Positions 22,402-32,475 of a DNA stretch of 64,000 bases are shown here, one piece after another. The position numbers and the translations under genes are program-made. The notes under the pieces were generated by a model. It was not told where the DNA came from. It was given only the letters and a program-made list of their open reading frames with translations, and searched no databases. The first letter of the stretch is position 1, and every line of letters begins with the position of its first letter. Source of the stretch: Bicyclus anynana (Eukaryota > Arthropoda > Insecta > Lepidoptera > Nymphalidae); contig NC_069106.1 of assembly GCF_947172395.1 (NCBI RefSeq), positions 248,001 to 312,000 on the forward strand, written 5' to 3'.

Positions 22402-22411
22402 TAGGCTGATA

Positions 22412-22714
22412 ACGATGATAAAATGAAAAAGGTCTGGTCATCTCGGCTCTCAGTCCAATATATCTCAGATAACAACGTCGAGGATAAAGCCAAGTGACAT
22501 AATAAAGTGAAGTGTCATAATAAGTGACGCGTCATAATAATTGGGGTTCCGCAGGTCGGCCGTCGCGCGCAGTCGCCGCGAGACAAAGGGTCGTGATAAA
22601 TTATCGCATGGCCGCGGGAAACGTTGCGTTATTGTTCGCCACATTTATAAGCGCAGCTTTTTATACCGACTTCTAAAAATGTTGTAACTGCCTCGTCAGA
22701 CCAGTACCTATGTG
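22412..22714. other. No gene; GC-rich patch
   Basis: A GC-rich patch at 22556-22640 (GGTCGGCCGTCGCGCGCAGT) in AT-rich DNA. It is possibly conserved non-coding sequence; no ORF supports a gene. Confidence 0.4.
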
Positions 22715-22845
22715 GCTAAGCCCGATTTATATTTGTCTGACGTGTCGTGTCGTGACGCATCAGAACAGAATCGGTATCATACATTTTGTATGCGACACAT
22801 CAGAAGCCATCACGACATGTTACAATACATGAGTGTAAACGTTGT
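22715..22845. mobile_element. Partial copy of fold-back element 1
   Basis: Shares the left arm of the element at 19318-19521 (TTGTCTGACGTGTCGTGTCG, CAGAACAGAATCGGTATCAT, ATGAGTGTAAACGTTG) and its centre, but the right arm is missing. It is a truncated relative with a small insertion near 22802. Confidence 0.7.
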
Positions 22846-22949
22846 TGCTTATGCTCCAAGTTCAATCGAAAATGTAATTACTCAAAATTTTCGTATCTCA
22901 ACGGAGAACCGAGTTATTGTTAAAACACTGAATTCAACCCTTTTTAACC

Positions 22950-23100
22950 GACTTCCAAAAATCAGGAGGTTCTACGTTCGGCTTTATGTATGTTTTTTTT
23001 TATGTATGTCCAGCGACTATTCCGTCATTTACGGACCGATTTTGAAAATTCTTTTTTTGTTTTGAAGGGTTTTCCAGGGTGGTCCCATGTTTTTTTTCAA
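22950..23100 (+). repeat. Rep-C
   Basis: TTTTTAACCGACTTCCAAAA start, a GATTTTGAAAATTCTTTTTT block and AGGGTGGTCCCATG near its end. Related to 3001-3165 and 57448-57625. Confidence 0.6.
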
Positions 23101-23105
23101 TATGG

Positions 23106-23144
23106 TTACCTACGTGCAATATACCATATATTGCACGTAGGTAA
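23106..23144. other. Perfect 18-bp hairpin with 3-nt loop
   Basis: TTACCTACGTGCAATATA (23106-23123) is followed after CCA by its exact reverse complement (23127-23144). This could be the end of a fold-back element, a cruciform-forming site or an RNA hairpin. Nothing else in the window shares the arm sequence. Confidence 0.85.
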
Positions 23145-23789
23145 TCTTAGTTGACAATTTGTAGTTAGGTTTTTCTAGGCGTCATATCCAAAATTCAGCT
23201 TTCTCGGTTCATTTGTCTAATGGAAATAAACTGGACTAATAAAAAATAACTTGAAACATATTGAGTAAAAATTTCATTTTATGTATTTGATTGACCCTTT
23301 TTGATTATGTATTTGATTGAAAGTTTTTCCTTCTAATGCATTATCAGGTTTAAAACATGTAATTTTATTAAAAAGTGATATGGAGCGTAGACCAATCACG
23401 CAGCTCCAATGCGTGTTGGTGGGCTTATAATGATAATAGTGGGCTGATGATGAACGGTTTGGCAGTATAATTATCTAAATGGTTTTTAATAGTATAAAAT
23501 TATGATAACGTATTCTATAAGTAATTTCCGAGACTAGAGCGCTCCCTGCGCCGCAAACACTAAGTTGGCACCGCACCCGCGCCCGCTGCCAACTGGCAGC
23601 CCTCGCGTCACCGGCAGCACTTGCGGACTTATACATGTTATGTACTTACTGTTATTGCTCTGTGCCAAAAACATTTATATTGAAATCATAAAATTGGGCA
23701 AATTACATCTGTCATTGTCTTATTGTAAAATACATTATGCAAATACAAACATTAATACTTTGCTTTTTTAATATATGGGATATTTTAAT
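23145..23789. other. No gene; GC-rich patch
   Basis: AT-rich except for a GC-rich patch at 23538-23630 (GCACCCGCGCCCGCTGCCAA). Nothing else identified. Confidence 0.45.
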
Positions 23790-23870
23790 GTTGGTCATTA
23801 CGTTGGCTAATACGATAGCCATACGCTGACTTAAGCTTTGGTCTCTTAATCGTACTGCAAAACCGCGATG

Positions 23871-24050
23871 CGATTCAACGCAGCGTTGTGCGATTCAACG
23901 CAGCGTTGTGCGATTCAACGCAGCGTTGTGCGATTCAACGCAGCGTTGTGCGATTTAAGGCAGCGTTGTGCAATTCAGCTCAGCGTCGTGTAATTCAACG
24001 CAACGTTGTGCGATTCAACGCAGCGTTGTGCGATTCAACGCAGCGTCACG
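23871..24050. repeat. 20-bp minisatellite, nine units
   Basis: Unit CGATTCAACGCAGCGTTGTG, exactly in phase at 23871, 23891, 23911, 23931, 23951, 23971, 23991, 24011 and 24031. Four consecutive units (23871-23950) are identical; the fifth to seventh and the last have substitutions but no indels. Each unit contains the near-palindrome AACGCAGCGTT. Because 20 is not a multiple of 3, all frames stay open, which creates spurious short ORFs. Confidence 0.95.
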
Positions 24051-24292
24051 ACGCAGATTTACTGTCTCTTCGGGGAAGCGGTCTGTTAATTTTGCCGCAG
24101 TTACAAGAGTAGACCATAGATTTATTCGACTAGACGAAGCTCACTGCGACGGAATAAAAGACCATTCTTGATGTTTTTCATACGATTATGTGTCCGAGAC
24201 TGCATTCCGCACACCGCAGCGTTTTAGGGTCGATTAAGAGACCATAGCTTTACTTGGCTAACATGTAGAGCGTGTGCGGATCTGTACAAGTG

Positions 24293-24364
24293 GTCAGCCA
24301 ACACGCTGGCCAATAAGTTAGTCAATACGTTAGCTAATACACTGGCTAGCATGTTGGCTATCAC
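24293..24364. repeat. 12-bp tandem repeat, six units
   Basis: Units GTCAGCCAACAC, GCTGGCCAATAA, GTTAGTCAATAC, GTTAGCTAATAC, ACTGGCTAGCAT and GTTGGCTATCAC follow each other without indels. Related units GTTGGTCATTAC and GTTGGCTAATAC lie at 23790-23813, on the other side of the minisatellite. Confidence 0.8.
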
Positions 24365-24554
24365 GCAGTGCGGGTGTTTTGAAACTATCGTTGGCCACTG
24401 TGAAACACGTATTGGACACCGTGAAGAGGAGGCATAAATGGCATATGTTGTTTTTATCATACTCGTAGCTGCAAAACGGTTAATTCGTTCACCATGAAAT
24501 TTACACAAGTACAAACATAAATAAAAATATTGCAACATAATAAAATAAAATAAT

Positions 24555-24645
24555 ATTGAAATTTCGTAGCAAACTTCAATATTAAATGCTACGCGCTACG
24601 GCGTAGTCAGGCGTAGCAATAACAATACAGCTACGAAAAATCAAT
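24555..24645. mobile_element. Small fold-back element 3
   Basis: Terminal inverted repeats ATTGAAATTTCGTAGC (24555-24570) and GCTACGAAAAATCAAT (24630-24645) match at 14 of 16 positions. The centre is rich in CTACG/CGTAG motifs that can pair further. At about 91 bp it is very short, with no coding capacity. Confidence 0.65.
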
Positions 24646-24967
24646 TCAATCATTATTTAATCCTACCGAGTAGAATGTATTTAGATATTAAACCACTTTT
24701 AATAATAACAGCTTTCAAGCTTTCAACAAAGTAAACATTTTATTGTTTTATCATTGAAGTAAAATAGTATTTTTTGATATTGTGGTAAAAACTCTAGTAG
24801 ACTACATCACATAAATTAGTAAAAAAGCAAACAAATGGAAAAATAGCGCAAAATTAATAATGAAGCACCTTTTAATAGTAAAAGAGCATGTATAGCAATC
24901 TTATGGCGCTTAGAACTTTGTGTTCCAAATTCAAACTTGTTTGATTCAACTCATTACCATCATTATC
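24646..24967. other. No gene seen
   Basis: AT-rich sequence with no ORF or recognised repeat. Confidence 0.45.
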
Positions 24968-25142
24968 ATTCAGTGATGATGAAGACGATCAGGCCTATCC
25001 TCAGCATGGACGTCCACTGCTGGACATAGGCTCTTGCATGTACTTCTAAACGAGCGTCCAACGGCTCCCTGCAACCCGCTCGATGTCCTTCCTCCATCAA
25101 ATGTGGGGTAGCACTGCGATACGGGATCTCTATTCCAGCACC
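24968..25142 (-). mobile_element. RTE-type LINE 3' fragment, divergent family
   Basis: Minus-strand sequence with the CCTATGTCCAGCAGTGGACG-type 3' block and a GGTGCTGGAATAGAGATCCC-type start. It is related to the other RTE ends in this window but clearly a different subfamily. Frame not intact. Confidence 0.6.
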
Positions 25143-25180
25143 TTAATTCAAATAAGCTTAGTTATTTATAACAAGCATTA

Positions 25181-25225
25181 GGGTAGAAGTAGGGTAGGGG
25201 TATGGTAGGGTATGTGTTGGGTGGG
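25181..25225 (+). repeat. G-rich tract with six G-runs
   Basis: Runs of three or four G at 25181, 25192, 25197, 25208, 25219 and 25223 are separated by short loops. The pattern fits a possible G-quadruplex and looks like a decayed GGTAGGGTAT tandem repeat. Confidence 0.6.
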
Positions 25226-25789
25226 ATAGTTTGTAATAAATTACTATTTGAAAGGTGTGATAACCGGTGAGGTTCTTGTAGGTTTTTGACTTGTTTCTTG
25301 GGTTAAAGAGCACATTACGAACTAGTGGTAGAGTCAATACTCACTTTTAGAGTTCACTTTTTAAAATACGAACTCCTTTAAATAATTAATGATTTTGATA
25401 ACATTCCACTAGCTCTTAGCCTAGCACCGTTTCACTGTTGGTAAAGCTTGCACTTTGAATTTCTGAATTGATTGCGCTGATTTCATATTGAAATTTAATT
25501 TTCATTCCATTCACTGAATACATCCAATATTTATCATTTCAGAGTTGGCAGGAAATAAAACATTCAATTTGAACGCGGTTACGTTTTATAGTCGAGCGTA
25601 GCGTACCGGCACCAGCTGTATACAGCGCTGGATGATACTTTGTGAATGTTTTATATATTTATTATCGTTTTATCTATATACTGGCTATGGCTCACGGTTT
25701 TACCCGCGTACATTCCAATTTTGAACAAATGGGGATAAAAACTAGGATATTTGCTATTTAGAACTGTCTACTGGTATGCGTACTGTACA
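25226..25789. other. No gene; short Rep-B-like piece
   Basis: AT-rich. At 25685-25715 CTCACGGTTTTACCCGCGTA resembles the start of Rep-B/Rep-A type repeats, but the rest is too decayed to delimit. Confidence 0.4.
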
Positions 25790-25922
25790 TTTTTTTTTTA
25801 TTCTTTACAAGTTAGCCTTTGACAGCAATCTCACCTGATGGTAAGTGATGCAGTCTAAGATGGAAGCAGGCAAACTTTTTAGAGGAGGATGAAAATCCAC
25901 ACTCCTTTCGGTTTCTATGACA
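25790..25922 (-). mobile_element. SINE-A, minus strand, 5' truncated
   Basis: Poly-T followed by ATTCTTTACAAGTTAGCC and the body as far as CCTTTCGGTTTCTATGACAT. Head absent. Confidence 0.8.
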
Positions 25923-25989
25923 TTTCTATTAACAATCATAGTACTTATCATCATCTCATCATTGGATCATATTCTAAAGTAAGTTTATA

Positions 25990-26158
25990 ACAAACTAGCA
26001 AACGTCTCGCGGTTTCAGCTGCGTAGTTACAAATACAGGGATTAAACAACTTACTCGAAAATAACGTGGCTTTCTATTGATAAAAATCAGTTCAGTAGAT
26101 CCAGAGATTACACCTACAATCTGACAAACTTTACCTATTTAGTTATTAGTATAGATAA
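25990..26158 (+). repeat. Rep-B
   Basis: CTCGCGGTTTCAGCTGCGTA, then AATAACGTGGCTTTC, AGTTCAGTAGATCCAGAGAT and a terminal TTATTAGTATAGATA, in the same order as 10555-10730. Confidence 0.65.
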
Positions 26159-27815
26159 ATAAAACCTCTACGCCCTTCGTGGTTTATACATACCAGCGAC
26201 CAAGTGCCTGAGACAGTTCTAAAACAAATGATAGTCAATAACCTAACAGCTGTAGTTGTGTACGAGATATAAGTTTGCGACCCTCTTCAAACTTTCATAT
26301 TATGAGCCCTCCTCAAAAGGTTTACTTCTGTAGTAGATATATAAACATTACAGTTGCAGATAGGACAAAGCTTTCATGTTGTGTGTTAAAACATTTTACT
26401 TGTGTTCGTATAACTTCAAAGGAATCAATATATTGTCAATAACTGATATGGAATTTTATAGCAGAGATCTATGAAGTGTATAATTATAAATTTGCTTTTT
26501 TCATGAAAAAGTGAATTTGCCATGAAAAATGGCTAAACTAATTTATCATTCTATTTAGGACAAACATAGGAAAAACTTTGTACTATCGTAAACTAGCCAC
26601 CCTGACAAAGGAGAAAGACCATTTTTCATACATTAATTAATTTACAAATTAATAAATTAGTAGTTTGGAAAAAAGATCAGTGTTGAACTTCGTACTATTT
26701 TCCTCGTAATTTAACTTGTAAATAATTATTTGTGCCTTAACAAAAAAATAGACAAAAGAACTAGCCGAATGGGGATGATGACTAAGTTTGAATAAATTGA
26801 TTTTTATGATTCATTCGGGCAAATAAGGTCAATGCAAAATAAATAAGATTATAAAATTTCAAAATCTATTAATTTTTTTTATCGTAATTATATGAAAATT
26901 AATACAGTTTAAGTTTCCTTACATTAAATGTGGCATTCTTTAATATGTGAACTATAAACATAAACGCACAAAAACCAAGGATATTAGTAATTTTGTTTGT
27001 ACAAATCTATCGATCATTATGTACCTACGACGTCATTAAATCGTACCATTTTGTATGGGGAGTTTTCAACCCCTGTAGCTCCGAAAGTAATAATCGCAGA
27101 TACCCTGTTACTTTTACAAAGTTGCTTTACTATTAGCATACTCCTAATTTATATACAATTTAAAAAACAGTCATCATCCCTATTGGTTAAGCTGTGCAGT
27201 TGTTGTCCAGTTTTGCATTAGCATTTTTTATTTATTTTTATAGATAATATAAAATAAACAAAGAAGAGCCCGGAATCCGCTCTATTCGTAACATCTCTAC
27301 GTTGTCAACCCACATCACTCGACTACTAATTTGAAGTGGCAAGCTTCGAGACTTTACAAATTGAATACAGAGCAAGAGCCGCCGAAAGGTTCCTCTTTGA
27401 TGAAGTAGCCAATCATTTAAAATGACACAAAGTATAACTTTTGAGTAATCAAATTCAACTCCCTAATAGCCTATTATAAGTTACCAGTTGGTACGAGCTT
27501 CTATAATAAGAGAGGAAGGAATATACATGTAATATTATATACTTTACAGATAATTTCGTCAAATAATTTAGATTTTGTAGATAACCTCTAACCTAATAAC
27601 CTCAACCGAACAAGCCTACGTTAAGGCTTGATTCACGGCTTTTTTACTATGGTTTAAGTTATTTTGTAGTATTAACGGCGCGTGAATGGTTCTGTGAATA
27701 ACGTTTATGATTTATTAGTTTTAAACGTATATTGTAAAGCGAGTGTTTGACGTTTAATGACGTCACATACCATATTGTAACAACTGTGATTATTTTGATG
27801 GGAATCATTTTTTAT
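26159..27815. other. No gene; possible repeat at 27030-27140
   Basis: About 1.65 kb of AT-rich DNA. The stretch 27030-27140 (ATTTTGTATGGGGAGTTTTC, GTAGCTCCGAAAGTAATAAT) looks like a dispersed lepidopteran repeat to me, but there is no second copy here to confirm it. Confidence 0.4.
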
Positions 27816-28012
27816 GAAATTAAATATCACACGTCTCGAATAGTGAAGGAAAAACATCGTGTGAGCAAACCTGCCTGCCTGACACTTTTCTTAACTTTCT
27901 ACGTGTGTAAAGTCTGCTAATCCGCATTTGGCCGGCGTATTGGACTTTCGCCTCTCATTCTGAGAGGAGACTCGTGCTCATCAGTGAGCCGAATATTGAT
28001 TGTCAATGATGA
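27816..28012 (+). mobile_element. SINE-B, 5' truncated, plus strand
   Basis: Starts at TTAAATATCACACGTCTCGA, then AACATCGTGTGAGCAAACCT, a diverged CAATCCGCATTGGGCC block and TCTCATTCTGAGAGGAGACT. The tRNA-like head is missing, and the copy is more diverged than the others. Confidence 0.75.
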
Positions 28013-29250
28013 GATACACCGTTCTCTGGCTAACTTGAACGTATTGATAGTGAGAGATAAAGACGTATTCATAAAAATTCGTAAAAAAATACTTATTTTT
28101 ACCTCGTGAAGTAATGTTTGTCAGTATTACGTACATATTACGTAAAGCTAACAACGGAATAATAACATTACATTGCGGTGCGTCCTGCGGGCAAACAAAA
28201 CATGCTGTGTTTTGGTTATTATATAAAAAGCGACATGACATCCAAAATTACGATAATTGGCAAAAATCCTCAAGGTTTGCCTTTCTACTAATATTGCTAT
28301 TTAAGCAATAACTTTTACTGTATACGAATATAAGATAACTTGTTATGTATTCTTTTGTTTAACTTTAGCAGAGATTTCAATATCATTAAATTGTAAAACA
28401 ATTTTGTGCTACTTATATTTAGACAGTTACTAATTTTGATGTGCGGTGAATAAAAAGAAAAAATGTATTTTGAAGCAAAATTTCAACAATCCATTGTGAT
28501 TGGATTATTTTTAAATTTATTACGAAAACTACAATATTTTGAGAATCACTATAAAATAAGACAATCTACTCATACGCTTGAAAAATATGATATTTCTTCT
28601 TCAATTTATTTTGTAACAAGAATAATCGACCGTTCGACGCAGTTCGATCGATTATTTTTGATTTGGTTTAACGAAGTGTCGATAGATGGCAGTGTAAGTA
28701 CTTTGTATCGCGACATTGAGTAGTTTGAACAGATTGTTGTGAAGTTTTTTACAATAAATATGATTCGCATTGGAGAAGTCTATTGCCTTCGTTGTTTTAT
28801 ATCGCTTCGGTGCGGATCACGTATAACATAACATTTTTGAACTGTTATTTCAAGTTCTAAAGTAAAACGAATGTTATTATTTTTCGGAGGCAACGCAAAC
28901 AAAACACTGATGATGTGAAATGTATTCCCGGCGGCTTCGTCGCTGCGGTGGAGCCGTGTCGTTAGGCGGAGGTACTGACGGCATAACACATTTAATATAT
29001 TTTCCTGAACTGTTGGCACAACAAGAAAGCTTAACGGTACTCGTAGATGTATAGTTCATAACAGAGTATGAGTAAGGACTTCTGAACATTACATTCTTAA
29101 GCTACATGCACAAAAGACATCCCTTAATGTCATCGGTCCTTATAGTGGGTTGTCTAATTCCTAATTAATGATTTAAACTTATTTCTTCCTTAGTTCCTAA
29201 TAGTTGTACAATTTAGGGATCAAGAATCGAAAACTCACATCATTATTATG
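28013..29250. other. No gene seen
   Basis: AT-rich with several short ORFs (for example 28463-28723, plus) that have no recognisable content. A moderately GC-rich patch at 28925-28985 lies within a minus-strand frame that contains cysteines, but no domain can be supported. Confidence 0.45.
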
Positions 29251-29525
29251 TTGTTCTTTACATGGTTGCCCTTGACTATAAAAAAAAAAAAAACCTTGAC
29301 TATATTCGGCGGTAGGTGATACAATCTGAGATGAAAGCGGGCTAACTTGCTAAGAGGAGGATGAAAATCTACACCCCTTTCGGTTTCTATACGACGTCGT
29401 AGCGGAACGCTAAATCATTTGGCGGTACGTCTTTGTCGGTAGGTTTGTAACTAGCCTAGCCGGGGATCAACTGAGGATCTCCGTCTTGTAGATCCACCGC
29501 GACTACCACTGCGCCACGGAGGACG
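29251..29525 (-). mobile_element. SINE-A, minus strand, internally deleted
   Basis: Tail interrupted by an A-run at 29281-29293, then body and head with the complement of TGGCGCAGTGGTAGTCGCGG. About 50 bp between GTAACTAGCC and AGCCGGGGATC is missing relative to the full copy at 16938-17284. The most diverged SINE-A copy with a head. Confidence 0.8.
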
Positions 29526-30488
29526 TATTAAAATATTTACTCGTTTAGTGGTTCACTACAGTGCCAGGACTCATTTGTTATACAAGAAGGGGATTTGGTT
29601 CTTCGACCTAACAAGCAGCTTTAATGCTGATTATGATAGTGACTCTTTACTGTATTTTTTTGGAATTAAGAAAAGCTGAATATCGTATAGACAAAAAATA
29701 ACATTCATATAAAGTACCTTGAAAAAAACACATTATTTTCATCGTCAAACAAAAAATTGTTATTGTAGAATATGCCGCTCTCTCGGGGCTTGGCTTTCAC
29801 TGCGATGTCCTTGAATGGAGAAAACGTCGTTAGCGGGGTAACGTACCGTTAGAAAAAAGTATGTTTTTTTTTGTATATATTTTTGATATTCAGCTCATAG
29901 CCGATATTATACTACCTCCAGTATGTTGTAACTCCTTTTAATCTTTTTAGGTTAAATGGTAAATAGATAATTTAAAAATGTTTAATGTACTTTATGCTTA
30001 TTACTTCTTTTATTTGCCGACAATTCAGTTCCAAGTTAAACGCAGTCTCCCCTGAAAGAAGTTGTTCTGGATAATCATCCAGCGATGGTCAGATCTTCGT
30101 TGTTTTATATAAGTTTCTTAGCTTATACTCCTATCATTGATAAGCATGGACTACAATGGAGTTTGCACTATGGGCCCTGGTAGCTTTAGGCGGTTCAAAG
30201 TACTATGCTTATTCCCTCAAATAGTCATACTTTAAACATTAGCTTCTATATTTTATAGTTTTTCTTCTGTTGATAGTCATAGTGGCTTTCAACTTAGACT
30301 TGGGATGCCAGTAGTGAGGTGTATAAGCAAGCATTTAACAGTAGACAATTGACAGGCAGACCACCACTCCATACATACACGTATACCAAACCAGACGGAT
30401 ATCGTAGATTATACATACAAAGTTTCGTGTCAAACCTTTGTCAGACACAGTTACAAATATATACTTCAAGACTTCAAGATAAATGAAA
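29526..30488. other. No gene seen
   Basis: AT-rich sequence. The segment 29768-29850 (CTCTCGGGGCTTGGC, AACGTCGTTAGCGGGGTAAC) is more GC-rich and may be a repeat, but no second copy is visible. Confidence 0.4.
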
Positions 30489-30670
30489 TGCATCATCATC
30501 ATCATATCAGCCGATGGTTGTCCACTGCAGGACATAGGCCTTTTGTAGGGACTTCCAAACATCACGATACTGAGTCGCCTGCATCCAGCGAATCCCTCCG
30601 ACTTGACTCGGTGCTGGAACGGCGACTCCGCACTGTAAAACTCAGTGTTGGTCGACGCCCCACCAGGTGG
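30489..30670 (-). mobile_element. RTE-type LINE 3' end
   Basis: Minus-strand RTE end. The extreme 3' sequence reads as CATCATCATCAT repeats, then CCTATGTCCTGCAGTGGACA, preceded by GTGATGTTTGGAAGTCCCTA and CGCTGGATGCAGGCGACTC. It is truncated at 30670 within the CCACCTGGTGGGGCGTC block. Simple (ATG)n 3' ends are usual for these RTE families. Confidence 0.75.
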
Positions 30671-31513
30671 TATTGTAGCACCATTAATATTTCTTACGCT
30701 GCAAGTTTCTAAGCTCATAAAAAACCAATAAATTAAATGAATCTGTAACTCCGTAAGCCCCCCAGAGCTTGCGCAATCCTACACATGTTAAAATCAATTT
30801 CCAATAACTCTTCTAATAGGAAATTAAGGCGAGCGTTTGTTTTCCAGCAAGGAGTAATTTATCAGCGCTGTCAATGTGCTAGCGTGTCGCGAGCGGGACA
30901 GGGTGACGAGCCCATTGTGTGTTAGAGAGGGACAGTGAGAGTGAAATAATTTATATCTTGTGTATTATTCATCCACGCTTCAATGGAATGTACACGTAGG
31001 CATGGATGGAGAAAAATTGCTAGCATACAATTGTGACGAAATTTTCACACTTTTCAGCAAATTTTCAGTAGATATTTCATTTTAATGGACACGTTAACTT
31101 TCTGCAAATATGTATTTCTATTTAATCGCATAATAAATATTTTTAAAAACATAAATTCAATCGACTTCCTGACGAGATGTACAGACTACACTAAGACAGA
31201 TATTAATAACATGGTAGTTACAAGAATGTCCTATCTACGGATCGGTTCATGGCGTGTGGTGCTCTATAAGATTTATTTTGTTATCATTTAGCATCGCCTT
31301 AATACCGATGACTAGTTGGGATCATAATACCTAAGTACAATGTTATTTTTCGCCTTTTACTGTTATGTATTTTTTTGTGTAGGTTTATTTTAGTTTTTTG
31401 ATTCCGTCGAACTCAAAGTCCGCGATAAAAGTTATGCAATAGCTTAAAAACATAAAAAAAAACTTCTATCGTCATACGTTTTTTCCATGCAAAGTATTTA
31501 CATCTTTGCCAGT
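30671..31513. other. No gene seen
   Basis: AT-rich; a GC-richer patch at 30880-30945 (GTGTCGCGAGCGGGACAGGG). No coding or RNA signal that I can support. Confidence 0.45.
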
Positions 31514-31677
31514 GGGGTGGTAACTATAGTGTTTTTCAGATAGCATGGGTACGGTGACAGTTCGTTTCGCTATTGAAAGAAAGAAAGTCGCGATTCACGA
31601 TAATAGTACGTATTATGAACGTCATAAGGCAACTGTCACCGTGCCCATGCTATCTGAAAAACATTTTAACCACGGCC
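31514..31677. mobile_element. Fold-back MITE-like element 4
   Basis: 33-bp inverted repeats: TGTTTTTCAGATAGCATGGG onward at 31530-31562 against the complement at 31631-31663, with one mismatch. Weaker pairing continues outward (GTGGTAACTATAG / TTTTAACCAC). The 68-bp centre is AT-rich. An apparent ORF beginning at 31545 is created by the arms and has no domain. Confidence 0.8.
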
Positions 31678-32039
31678 TATACCTAGCAGTAGACCAATAC
31701 TGTGCCAATTTAGAAAATTTAAAATCCTTAATAGATCCGAATTGGGAACGAACTACAGCTTTACCAGTTTCCCAACCCTGAAACCGAGACTAGATCCATT
31801 TAGCGATGTAGATCAAGGTCTTATATCTCCACAAAACCTTGCCGAAGTTGCGAAAAAAAGTTATCTAATCCAAGTTTTTGAGCGGCTCCAATGAATGGCG
31901 TGATTTATTTCGTTCAGGAATTTCTATTTGTCACCGTGACGTTTATTTATCGGCGCAGGTCGTGGGACGGAGTCACGCACGCTGATTTTTCTACTGAAAC
32001 AGACTGTGAGCAGGTTGGAAGATTACATTGTTTATTTAT
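31678..32039. other. No gene seen
   Basis: No repeat or gene identified between the fold-back element and the LINE end. Confidence 0.4.
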
Positions 32040-32475
32040 TGACTTCAAAATTCATTTATTTCAAGTAGGCTTCAGTTTACAAGCACTTTTGACACGTCAG
32101 TTGACTATTTATAAAGATTCTACCACCGGTTCGAAAGGCAGGTCCTGCTGAGAAGATACCGGCAAGAAACTCAAATCATACAGTATTATAGTTTACAATT
32201 CATAACAATTACAATTTCTTATGGTTTTACTTCTTGTGTGAAGGTGGAAGCTGATCCAATGGCCTCCAAGCACCTTTATCATTAAGGAACTCATCAATAA
32301 TGTCCCTCGACTAAGTAAATGTTTTTTAACACATTGCTTAAAGTTGTGCATTGGCAAGTCCATCGCAGTCTTGGATCTTGTTGTAGAAGAGTACACCCAA
32401 ACCTACAAAAGATTTTTTAACTCTTTGGAGACGATTTGCAGGAATAACTAACTTATGCCCGTGTCTAGTCTAGTG
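32040..32475 (-). mobile_element. Jockey-type LINE 3' end (copy J2)
   Basis: Same family as 3622-3977, longer on the 5' side. The minus strand encodes remnants such as HGHKLVIPANRLQRVKKSF and FYNKIQDCDG, followed by the degraded IDEFLNDKGAWRPLDQLPPS end, with several stops. The 3' UTR includes TTCGAACCGGTGGTAGAATC, and the tail at 32040-32065 is AATGAATTTTGAA-like. Confidence 0.75.

Larger units (their letters stand above)
23790..24364. repeat. Composite block: 12-bp repeats, inverted repeat, 20-bp minisatellite
   Basis: Three layers are visible. Outermost are 12-bp units close to GTTGGCTAATAC: three at 23790-23825 and six at 24293-24364, in the same orientation. Inside them is an inverted repeat, GGTCTCTTAATCG (23840-23852) against CGATTAAGAGACC (near 24232-24244). 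Inside the inverted repeat lies a nine-unit 20-bp minisatellite (23871-24050). No protein is encoded. Subterminal repeat arrays and inverted ends are typical of non-autonomous DNA transposons, so this may be one (inference). Confidence 0.65.

Noticed and set aside
23888..24112. Repetitive 74-codon ORF in the minisatellite
   Set aside because: A 20-bp unit without stops keeps every frame open; the peptide repeat is a by-product.
28877..29089. Cysteine-containing minus-strand ORF as a THAP or zinc-finger exon
   Set aside because: Spacing of cysteines and histidines does not fit a known domain well enough, and the start codon is not supported.
31545..31781. 78-codon ORF
   Set aside because: Its first half is made by the arms of a fold-back element and no domain is visible.
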